NCBI RefSeq assembly: GCF_024679095.1
Contig: NW_026111784.1
Location: 193,501 to 257,500, forward strand
Length of the DNA: 64,000 nt
Direction: 5' to 3'
Source: Eriocheir sinensis
Taxonomy: Eukaryota; Arthropoda; Malacostraca; Decapoda; Varunidae
The translations under genes and the position numbers were made by a program. Within the stretch, counting starts at the first letter, position 1; each line of letters opens with the position of its first letter. Shown here piece by piece: positions 47,254-56,190 of the stretch. The notes under the pieces are model-generated. The model searched no databases. It was not told where the DNA came from and saw only the letters and a program-made list of their open reading frames with translations.

Positions 47254-48712
47254 TTGAGGAGCAGATGAAAGCACATCGATATTAAGGAGCAGATGAAAAC
47301 ACCTTGGTATTGAGGAGCAGAAGAAAGCACCTTGATATTGAAGAGCAGATGTAAACAGATCCATATTGAGGAGCAGATGAAAGCACCTCGATATTGCGAA
47401 GCAGATGATAGCACCTCGATATTGAGGATCAGATGAGAGCACCTTGATATTGAGGAGCAGATGAAACCACATCGATATTGGGGAGCAGATGAAAGCACCT
47501 CGATATTAATGAGCAGATGAAAGCACATCGATGATGAGGAGCATATGAAAGCACTACGATATTGAGAAGATGAAAGCACCTCGATATTAAGGAGCAGGTG
47601 AAAGCACCTCGATATTGAAGAGCAGGTGAAAGCACCTCGATACAGAGCAGCAGGTGAAAGCACCTCGATATTGAGGAGCAGATGAAAGCACCTTGATATT
47701 GAGGAGCAGATGAAAGCAATTCGATATTGAGGAGCAGGTGAAAGCACCTCGATATTGAGGAGCAGATGAAAGCACTTCGATATTGAGGAGCAGATGAAAG
47801 CACCTTGATATTTAAGAGCAGATGAAAGCACTTCGATATTGAGGAGCAGGTGAAAGCACCTCGATATTGAGGAGCAGATGAAAGCACCCTGATATTGAGG
47901 AGCAGATGAAAGCACTTCGATATTGAGGAGCAGGTGAAAAAACATCGATATTGAGGAGCAGATGAAAACACCATGATATTGAGGAGCAGATGAAAGGACC
48001 TAGATATTGAGGAGCAGATGAAAGCACCTTGATATTGAGGAGCAGATGAAAGCACCTTGATATTGAGGAGCAGATGAAAGCACCTTGATATAGAGGAGCA
48101 GATAAAAGCACCTCAATATTGAGGAGCAGATGAAAGTACTTCGATATTGCGAAACAGATGAATGCACCTCGATATTGAGCAGCAGACTAAAGCACCTCGA
48201 TATTGAGGAGCAGATGAAACCACCTCGATATTGAGGAACAGATGAAAGCACCTCGATATTGAGGAACAGATGAAAGCACCTCGATATTGAGGAGCAGATG
48301 AAAGCACCTCGATATTGAGGAACAGATGAAAGCACCTCGATATTGAGGAGCAGATGAAAGCATCTCGATATTGAGGAGCAGATGAAAGCACCTCGATATT
48401 GAGGAACAGATGAAAGCACCTCGATATTGAGGAGCAGATGAAAGCACCTCGATATTGAGGAACAGATGAAAGCACCTCGATAATGAGCAGCAGACGAAAG
48501 CGCCTCGATATTGAGGAGCAGATAAAAGGACCTCGATATAGAAGAGCAGATGAAAGCACCTCGATATTGAGGAGCTGATGAAAGCACATCGATGCTGAGG
48601 AGCAGATGAAAGCACCTCGATATTGAGGAGCAGATGAAAGCACCTTGATATTGAGGAGCAGATGTAAGCACCTCGATATTGAGGAGCAGGTGAAAACAAC
48701 TCGACTTTGAGG
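47254..48712 (-). repeat. Satellite A, inverted orientation, right end of the array
   Basis: About 52 units, ending where satellite B starts with an overlapping GAGGTG. Confidence 0.96.
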
Positions 48713-49296
48713 TGTTATAACTATGCTAGTGAAAGGCTGGACTGCACTAATCTGAAACTGTAGAAAGGTGAAGGGATAGGAGGGTGGCACTCTCTGGCTC
48801 AGTGTTAGGTAATCAGAAGGTGTCATGTGCTTCAGAGAGGCTTAGAGGTGTTATAAGTATGATGGTGAAGGCTGGACTGCACTAATCCGGACCTGTTATA
48901 AGGTGGCACTCTCTGGCTCAGTGCTAGGGAATCAGAAGGTGCCATGTGCTGCAGAGAGGCTTGGAGGTGTTATAACTATGCCAGTGAACGGCTTGACTGC
49001 ACTAATCTGACCCTGTAGGAGGATGGCACTCTCTGGCTCGGTGTTAGGGAATTAGGTGTCATGTGCTGCAGAGAGACCTGAAGGTGTTATAACTATGCTA
49101 GTGTAAGGCTGGACTTCACTAATCTGGCCCTCTAGGAAGGTGAATGTGTAGGAAGGTGGCACTCTCAAACTCAGTGCTGGGGAATCATTAGGTGTCATGT
49201 GCTGCAGATAGGCCTGGAGGTGTTATAACAATGATAGTGAAATGCTGGATTGCACTAGTCTGACCCTGTAGGAAGGTGAATGTGTAGGAAGGCGGT
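48711..49296 (+). repeat. Satellite B, left block
   Basis: Start of a second tandem family with a unit of about 136 bp, and a shorter form of about 118 bp lacking a GAAGGTGAAGGTGTAG-like segment. Recurring cores are TTATAACTATGCTAGTGAA, GGCTGGACTGCACTAATCTG, GGTGGCACTCTCTGGCTCAG and GTCATGTGCTGCAGAGAGGC. About four to five units here. Confidence 0.95.
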
Positions 49297-50674
49297 CATG
49301 GAGGTAAAAAGGGTGGAGAGGCCGTGAGGCGCTCGGGCTGATCCCAGCGAACTGTCAGTCGGCCATCTTTTTGTAGGGGTAGGCAGCGACTGCTGGGTAG
49401 TGATGAAACACGTCATGGAAGTATTTCGCTACGTTGGGATGCATGTTTGTCCCCTGTCTAAGAGGTGGGGTTTTGGTGAGGTCACATAGTTAATAGGGAG
49501 AGTCAGGTCTGTTTTGGGGTTGGGCTATGATGACTCAGGTCGAGAAAAACCGAGGTCAGGGTGAGGACAGATAATTAATAAGGGATGTCAGGTCTTGACC
49601 CAAGTCGATCCACACATATTCTCTGTCTGTAATTCAGTAGAGCTCTCGTGCAGCGAGTAATAAAGGCAGGAATGTCGCTCCGTGTGTGGTCTGGAATGCT
49701 GGCTACCTGTGTTTCATTTGGGTGCAATGAACAAGCTAACAAAAATCTGATCCATTCATTAATTTTCACCAGTAAGTTATTTATTAATTAATTTTTCAAG
49801 CAAGCGTGCATAACTTTTACATACATAAGAAGAACAACATAAGAACATAGGGAGACTGCAAGAGGCCGAGTGGCCTACACAGGGCTGATGCACATGACGT
49901 ATGAACATTGATTATTTGATCAAAGTGTTAGCAACAAGATAGTTGGCTATATAGCCGGATTTGTCAGCTTAAGACCTAAGAGGTCTTTAAAGTGTGAGTC
50001 GTGCTGCAATGCTTTATTTACCCAACATCTGGATGCAACTCACTGATTTATCTCAGTTGAAAATAAAGGCCACATATCTTTTCCATCCAGAGATGTTGCC
50101 ATTTGTCTTGTGTGTGAATGAAAATTCAGAGAGAAAGTTTTACAGTATAGTGACCAACCATATGCAACGTTGTGAACACATTCTTGTCACAACATTGTAA
50201 CACTGTCTGAGTTCCAGGAGAGGGCTGTCTTATCCAGCCTGGCACAACACATGTTAGACAGTGATCCGTTCACTAATTATCTTGTGTTACTGATCAAAGC
50301 TGTAGCCGAGACCTATCTGCAGGTCAGGTACAGATATGCAGCTAGACCGTTTACTGCACGACTAATATCCCTTAAAGGCGCCAGAAGCAGAGCCAGGATA
50401 AATAAATTAGTACTATTTAGTGGACTGTGATTCTGTGTATAATATATAATATCTAGTCTGAAGGACCTGTTGGCATGCAATGTATGTAACACTGTAGTTT
50501 CATTTGACACGCCTTATTATTATAAGTAAGTATAAACAGTGTAAAGGGGTAAAAAAAAGTGATACTGAAGTGACAGCCCCTACAACAATATGGCGGACGG
50601 GGGAAAGCGGTAGGCTCACCCAAGACAGTACTGACCGCGCGCCTCACAGCCACTCCACCCTTAATACCTCCATG
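49297..50674 (+). mobile_element. P-superfamily-like DNA transposon, copy 2
   Basis: A 1,378-bp insert in satellite B. Ends are CATGGAGGTA...TACCTCCATG; over about 37 bp the left end and the reverse complement of the right end match with few differences (AGGGTGGAG and GTGAGGCGC blocks shared). Flanks AAGGCGGT and AAGGTGGC resemble a mutated 8-bp target duplication, the size known for P elements, whose ends also start CATG. A decayed P-type transposase C-terminus lies inside. It is non-autonomous. Confidence 0.72.
49936..50430 (+). pseudogene. P-element/THAP9-type transposase fragment, decayed
   Basis: The + strand encodes IVGYIAGFVSLRP, then LKCESCCNAL, then after a TGA FISVENKGHISFPSRDV and, after a second TGA, KFRE. 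In another phase, from about 50250, come LDSDPFTNYLVLLIKAVAETY and RARINKLVLF. The order (YIAGFV, C-x-x-C, a GG/GHI-PS-DV segment, a Tyr-rich C-terminal helix, then RxxxxKLxLF) matches the C-terminal half of P-element and THAP9 transposases. The N-terminal DNA-binding half is absent. Stops and at least one frameshift make it nonfunctional. Confidence 0.62.
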
Positions 50675-51498
50675 AAGGTGGCACTCTCAAGCTCAGTGCT
50701 TGGGAATCAGAAGGTGTCATGTGCTGCAGAGAGGCTTGGAGGTGTTACAACAATGATAGTGAAATGCTGGATTTCACTAATCTGACCCTGTAGGAGGGTG
50801 GCACTCTCTGGCTAAGTGCTAGTGAATCAGAAGGTGCCATGTGCTGATGAGAGGCTTGGAGGTGTCATAACTATGCTACTAAAAGGCTGGACTGCACTAA
50901 TCTGACCCTGTAGGAGGTTGGCACTCTCAAGCTCTGTGCTAGGGAATCAGAATGTGTCATGTGCTGCGGAGAGGCTCGGAAGTGTTATAACTACGCTAGT
51001 GAAAGGCTGGGCTGCAGTAATTTGACCCTTTAGGAAGGTGAAGGTGTATGAAGGAGGAACTCTCAAGCTCTGTGCTAGGGAATCAGAAGGTGCCATGTGC
51101 TGCAGAGACGCATGGAGCTTTTATAACTATACAAGTGAAAGGCTGGACAGCACTAATTTGACATTGTATGAAGGTGGCACCCTCTGGCTCAGTTCTAAGC
51201 TCAGCTGTCTTGTGCTGCAGAGAGGCTTGGAGGTGTTATAACAATGATGGTGAAATGCTGGATTGCACTCGTCTGACCCTGTAGGAAAGTGACACTATCA
51301 AGTTCGGTGCTAGTGAATCAGAAGATGACATGTGCTTAAGAGAGGCTTGGAGGTGGTATAAATATGCTAGTAAAAGGATGGACTGCATTAATCTGACCCT
51401 GTAGGAAGGTGGCACTCTCAAGCTCAGTGTTAGGGAACCAGGTGACATATGCAGCAGAGAGGCTTGGAGGAGTTATAACCATGCTAGTGAGATGCTGG
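50675..51498 (+). repeat. Satellite B, middle block
   Basis: About six to seven units between the P-like element and the minus-strand gypsy element, same orientation as the left block. Confidence 0.95.
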
Positions 51499-51668
51499 TG
51501 TTGAGGAGTGAATGACACACACGAGGGAGCGGAGGTTGCGATGTATTCTATAAAGAGGCCAGACAGGGAATGTCCGATCCTCGAGCCTTGGCAGTACATG
51601 TATCCTCGGATTGTTCCGAAGCGCTGCTCAGTGCTTCGGTGCCGCTGAAGGGTAATGGCTCTACAACA
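51499..51668 (-). repeat. 3' LTR of the minus-strand gypsy element
   Basis: 170 bp. Compared with the other LTR I count 11 substitutions and one 3-bp indel. Just inside it the minus strand is purine rich (GGTAGGAGGGTGAGG), a good polypurine tract. Confidence 0.92.
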
Positions 51669-51956
51669 CCTCACCCTCCTACCAAAGTTTTATGTTATCC
51701 CCCAAATATCCACCACCATCTCCAATCACCAAAACTCCCCTTTACTGCCGTCACCATTTACATAGTTGCTTGATATCTGCCAGGCGGCTTCCTTTGTCGT
51801 GCCGATCGTCGCCTCGTCTCGGCATAAGTAATTTTTTTCCCCGGGTGTCTGTCCTGTTAACCCCTCTGGCCGGCGCGTTTGTCCTGCCCCTTTCGGCGGT
51901 TCTGCTGCCGCCTCTCCCGGTTTGGTTGACGCCCTCCCCTCTGTTCCCGGTCATGG

Positions 51957-52301
51957 TTATCTGGATGGCCTTCTGTCTACTAGTTGGGGATGCTGTATAT
52001 CCGCCGCTGCCCCGCTGCGTGCCTCCGTGTCCCCATCGTCTCCTCGCCGCTCAGCCGTCTCCCCTTGGGCGGCTGGGGTGTCTGTGTCCGTGGCCTGCTT
52101 GTTACCTCTCTGGGGCACTTGGTCGTCTCCTGCTGACAATGGGGATTCTCCGCTAATTTTGTCCTGGGCAGGCCTGCCACTGCTTACCAAAATTATTTGA
52201 TCCGCGTGGCGGGACCACAAGGTATTTCCTCCAACATCTGCTTCGTAGGACAGTGGTCCCGTCTTGGCTATTATTCTCCCTCTCCTCCATTTCGGTCCCA
52301 C
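51957..52301 (-). pseudogene. Integrase C-terminal tail / pol end (gypsy, minus)
   Basis: A frame with KWRRGRIIAKTGPLSYEADV, the beta-barrel-like tail found after the integrase core in gypsy elements, followed by a low-complexity Asp/Gly/Arg stretch. It runs toward the polypurine tract. Confidence 0.6.
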
Positions 52302-52323
52302 ATAGCTTCTTGCCCAAACTATG

Positions 52324-53109
52324 TCATTTTTTTCGGAATGTTCTTACCCTTTTCCCCGTCATCTGTTGGTCTTGCCTGCTCACCATCGCGGTCTCTTCGT
52401 CGGGCAGAAGTAGGTCTAGTTTTGAGCGTATATTCCTGCCCATCAGCATTTCCGCCGGTGTTTTCCCTGTTGTGCTGTGTGGAGTAGAACGATAGTTTAA
52501 CAGAAATTTAAACAGGCTCTTTTCCCTCGACTTGCAGCCCCCCATCATTGCCTTTATTCCTTCCTTCACAGTGCTCACCGCTCTCTCCGCCAGTCCGTTA
52601 CTCGCCGGGTGGTATGGCGCCACTCTGATGTGCCGGATTCCATTCTGCTTGACGAAAGATGCCATCTCTTCCGACGTAAACTGCGGGCCATTGCCTGTGC
52701 ATAGCTGTAGGGGTAGGCCAAGCCTACTAAACAGTACACTCAGTTCATGAAGAGTTCAAGCCGTCGTCGTGGATTTCATTGGTACTGCCTCTATCCACTT
52801 TGAGTAGCTATCCACTACTATGAGAAGCGTTGTTCCCATAATTGGCCCCGCAAAATCTGCATGGAGCCTCTGCCTCGTGTTCTCTCCCATGGGTGGACCG
52901 CTGACTGTGGTGGTGCTGCCCGCTTCTCCGCACATCCTGGACACGCTCTCGCCAAATCCTCCAGCTCCTTGTCGAGACCCGGCCGCCACACACATCGTCG
53001 AGCCAGCTGCTTCATCCTCACGCATCCTGAGTGCCCCACATGCAGTTCCTTTTTCACCTTGTCTTGCAGGGACGCCGGTATCACCACTCTGCCTCCCCAC
53101 ATTAAGCAA
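52324..53109 (-). pseudogene. Integrase core (gypsy, minus), second catalytic Asp lost
   Basis: First catalytic Asp is in LHADFAGPIMG (about 52850-52860). Near 52690 the motif reads CTGNGPQFT where CTDNGPQFT is usual; the codon at 52693-52695 is Gly in place of the second Asp. Downstream are VAPYHPASNGLAERAVSTVK, carrying the Glu, and LLNYRSTPHSTTG. A frame change and a stop lie between the two parts (52818 and 52665). It cannot be an active integrase. Confidence 0.82.
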
Positions 53110-53885
53110 TCCCCCTCTGTCGAGAGCTCCTCCATCCGAGACTTGTAACTGCTTACCTCTGCTGTTGCCTCCTCCGGCAATCCGCCTGACCTTACTGCCG
53201 CCAGCACCTTTCCCAGGACTCTGTCACGCCGCGTTGCCGCTGACACTTCTCTTGCTGTCACAGAAGGCTCCTCGTCCATATATAACACGTTACTTGTCAT
53301 GGCTTCCCTTTCTATTCTTTCTGCTCCTTTGTCGACAATGCCCGGGAGCGGTAGTCTGGACAAGGTGTCGGCGACCCTCATGTCTGCAGAGGGTCTTACC
53401 TCCACATCGTAGCTGTAGGCTGCTAGCTGAAGGGCGTATCGCTGCATCTGCGCTGCCCCCAACGGCGGCATCTCTCTGCTGGGGTTCAATATTCTGGAAA
53501 GTGCTTTGTTATCACTGACAAGGATAAACTTCCTCTCATAGCAATACTGATGAAATTTCCTAATACCGTAAGAAACTGCCAAAGCTTCCTTTTCTACGAT
53601 GGGATATTTCTGCTCTGTTTGTGTCAGTATTCCTGACGCATACGCCTCCGGCCTTTCTATGTCTCCTGGAAAGACTTGCATTAGCGCCGCCCCGACTCCT
53701 ACTTTGCTCGCGTCTGTTACCAGTTTGACCGGTAATTGTGGACCGTATATCACCAATACTGGGTTGCTGTCCACCGTCTGTTTTACCCTTGCCATCGCCT
53801 CTTCACATTCCTTGGTCCATCGCCACTTAACTCCCTTCTTGAGTAGCTCATACAATGGCGACAACGTAGTGGCGAGGTGTGGCAA
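52818..53885 (-). pseudogene. RNase H and integrase zinc module (gypsy, minus)
   Basis: 355 codons open. RNase H: LVTDASKVGVGAALMQVF (about 53695-53745), IVEKEALAVSYGIRKF, VSDNKALSRIL. After an AYSYDVEVRPSADMRVADTLS linker comes the HHCC integrase zinc module (LHVGHSGCVRMKQLA ... CPGCAEKR) at about 52935-53040. The N-terminal PHLATTLSPLYELLKKG is the RT-RNase H connection. Confidence 0.85.
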
Positions 53886-54071
53886 CAGCCGGGACTAGTA
53901 CCCACCGCTCCCAATACGCTCCGGAGTGTCGGTACAGCACTCGGGTTCGGCATCCTCCTTATTGCTTCAGTCTTCTCGGGTATGGGTTTCAGCTCCGTGC
54001 ACCTCCTGCAAATTGAATTCACACTTTGACCTTTTGAGCCTAATCTCATTCTCTTTCAGTCTCCCCAGCAC

Positions 54072-54461
54072 TTAATCCAAAGTTGCAATAAGGTCTTCTG
54101 TGTTCGTGCCCATCACCAGCAAGTCGTCTAAGTATGCCACACAGGAGGGGATTCCTTCTAATATTCTGTCCATCGCCGCCTGGAAAATGTCCCCACAGAA
54201 AGCTAAACCAAAGGGCAATCTCTTCATCCTCAACAATCCTCTATGCGTAGCTACAGTTGTTAGGTCTTTTGATTCCTCACTTAACTCCATCTGTAGATAA
54301 GCATCTCTCAAATCTAGCTTTGCAAACCTCTTCCCTTTTATCCTTGTAAACAACTCTTCCGGGGAGGGTAAGGGGTACTTAACTATATCCAACTGGGGAT
54401 TTACCGTCACTCTGTAGTCAGCCGCCAGCCTTACTTTGCCATCTGCTTTGGGCACTACCAC
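54072..54461 (-). pseudogene. Reverse transcriptase palm (gypsy, minus)
   Basis: Motifs VVPKADGKVRLAADYR, FAKLDLRDAYLQMEL, LPFGLAFCGDIFQ and VAYLDDLLVMG; the catalytic YLDD box is at 54123-54134. A stop at its start and a frame change after ATLD break it from the preceding protease and the following thumb (54049-53783, with PEKTEAI and a phase shift). Confidence 0.85.
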
Positions 54462-54950
54462 CAGCAGTGTCGCCTAGCCACTGCTGTTGTCAGTCTCCAC
54501 GGGCTCGGCAACACCTTCCTTAATCCACCTCTCCAGCTCCTGGTCCACGAGTGGGTAAAGGGCGTGTGGCCCTGGTCGCGCTTTCTTCCGCACCGGTCGT
54601 GCTCCTTCCTTGAGACGCAGGTGTGCTTTGATCGGCATGTGCCCTAAAGACTATGAAAAGACCTCACTGTGCTTGTGTAGGATTGTGGTAAGTTTATCCC
54701 CATTCTTCTCCGCAACTCAAAGTTTGCCTACCATCTTCCAGTCCAGCTGAATCCCCAGTAGCCAGTCACGACCCAGGAGCGAGGGCCCTGTTCCTTTCAC
54801 TACCTTTAACGGCAGAGTTTCTATTTGATTTTTAAACTTGACCTCCACCATGGCTACTCCTCGTACCTGAAGTGCCTCACCTGTGTATGTGACTAACCGC
54901 CTGTTGAAGGCTTCAAGTCTTGGTTTGCTGCGTAGCCTGTTCCACTCCTC

Positions 54951-55190
54951 CTAGCTGATGACCGTGCTGCTCGCTCCCGTGTCCACCTCCGTGCGTATCT
55001 CTGTGCCCGTGCAGGGCACAGAGATACGCACGGAGGTGGACACGTCTACAGTCAGTGGTGGGGTTTTCCGGGTTCTCCGCTGTTGTCCAGGCAGCTGTAA
55101 AATACCAAACACCTCCACCCTCTCTTCCTCATCACTGATCTCTTTCTCCTCATCATCCACGCTATTTACTCTGCCTCGCCGTCGACACAT
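54951..55190 (-). pseudogene. Protease region (gypsy, minus) with inverted duplication
   Basis: The frame opens MCRRRGRVNSVDD, is acidic in the middle and ends with the retropepsin motif EVDTGASSTVIS before a TAG. Immediately before the catalytic motif the sequence contains an inverted copy of part of it, which adds residues not expected in retropepsins. Sense continues past the TAG (about 54950-54720) in the same phase. Confidence 0.78.
54978..55044. repeat. Perfect 31-bp inverted repeat with 5-base loop
   Basis: Arms 54978-55008 and 55014-55044 are exact reverse complements over 31 bp, loop GTGCA. One arm is the coding sequence for the TEIRTEVDT stretch next to the protease active site; the other is its inverted copy. 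Confidence 0.97.
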
Positions 55191-56041
55191 TACATTCGCC
55201 TGGTGTGGCCTTTACGACTGCACCTGAAACATTCCTTATCCTTAAATGGGCACTCCGTTGCCTTGTGGTAACTACTGCCACACCGATTACAAGTTACACT
55301 ACTACGTGCCCCCTCACGAGGCAAGTACTTGTTTTGCAACCTGGCCTTGTCCCACCTGTTCGTTGGTTCTTTCTGGTCCCCGGGCTTCGTTCGCGGCGGC
55401 TCCACTCTGTTCACCTGGGCTTCTTTGTGCTCCCCTCCCAGTACCTTCGCCTCCGTTGTTGCTGCCTCCATCGATAATGCCAGTTTGCACACTTTGTCCC
55501 AAGTTAAGTCATCGCCCTCTCGTAACAGCCTCCGCCGGATCCGTTCGCTCGACACTCCACCGACGAATTTTCTCGAAGCTGCTCTGTTAAGTTTGCCCCA
55601 AAGCTGCAGTTGGAAGCTTTCCTCCTCATTTCTGCCACGTAACTGCTGATTTTTTGTCAGGGTTTCCCTTTGATTTTCAGAGTTGAATTTGAACCTTTCC
55701 ACCACCACTGAAACTTTGGGCGCATAGTGCTGAGTAGCGAGACGAATCAATTCCTTCAGTGTCCTCTCAGAGGGTTTCCCCAGGGCGCACAGGTTCCTCA
55801 GTAATTGATACACCGTCGGGCCGCAGACAGTCAGGAACAACGCCCGTTTCCGATTCTCCTCGGTGACATTACTGACCTCCAGGAACTCTTCGAACCTTTC
55901 TGTATAGGCCTCGAAATCTTCTCCCTCTGAGTACTGCTCCACCGCTCCAATTATTGCTGCCATTCTCGTCCTCGGGGTTTCACTCGACTCCTTCAGAATC
56001 CCATCCTCGTCGCCACGTGTTGAGGAGTGAATGACAAACAA
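55190..56041 (-). pseudogene. Gag of the minus-strand gypsy element
   Basis: The likely start is the Met at about 55963 (MAAIIGAVEQYSEGEDF), because the codons before it lie in the LTR and primer site. The capsid-like part has FEAYTERFEEFLEVSNV and CGPTVYQLLRNL, typical of gypsy Gag. Two zinc knuckles are at the end: CNRCGSSYHKATEC and CFRCSRKGH, the second losing its last Cys to a stop at 55190. The protease frame starts immediately in another phase at TGT, consistent with a small insertion near ATGTA. Confidence 0.82.
55998..56016 (-). promoter_or_regulatory. Putative primer binding site (gypsy, minus)
   Basis: On the minus strand TGGCGACGAGGATGGG begins about two bases inside the 5' LTR, the expected place for tRNA priming. 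I cannot name the tRNA with confidence. Confidence 0.5.
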
Positions 56042-56190
56042 GAAGGAGCGGGGGTTGCGATGTATTCTATAAAGAGGCCAGACAGGGAATGTCCGATCCT
56101 CGGGCCTTGGCAGTACATGTATCCTCGGATTGCTGTTCCGAAGATCAGCTCAGTGCTTCGGTGCCGCTGAAGTGTAATGACTATACAACA
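56018..56190 (-). repeat. 5' LTR of the minus-strand gypsy element
   Basis: 173 bp, same TGTTG...CAACA ends as the other copy. It directly precedes the primer site in element orientation. Confidence 0.92.

Larger units (their letters stand above)
51499..56190 (-). mobile_element. Ty3/gypsy LTR retrotransposon, minus strand, decayed
   Basis: A 4,692-bp element with direct LTRs (51499-51668 and 56018-56190) that begin TGTTG and end CAACA, flanked by a 5-bp duplication GCTGG (51494-51498 and 56191-56195). Removing it restores satellite B. Gene order on the minus strand is gag, protease, RT, RNase H, integrase, with no env. Two CCHC knuckles in gag and the pol style suggest the Mag-type group; that assignment is tentative. 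Stops or shifts interrupt every gene junction, so it is inactive. Confidence 0.92.

Noticed and set aside
52820..53518. A 232-codon plus-strand frame
   Set aside because: It is the shadow of the gypsy RNase H and integrase region on the minus strand.
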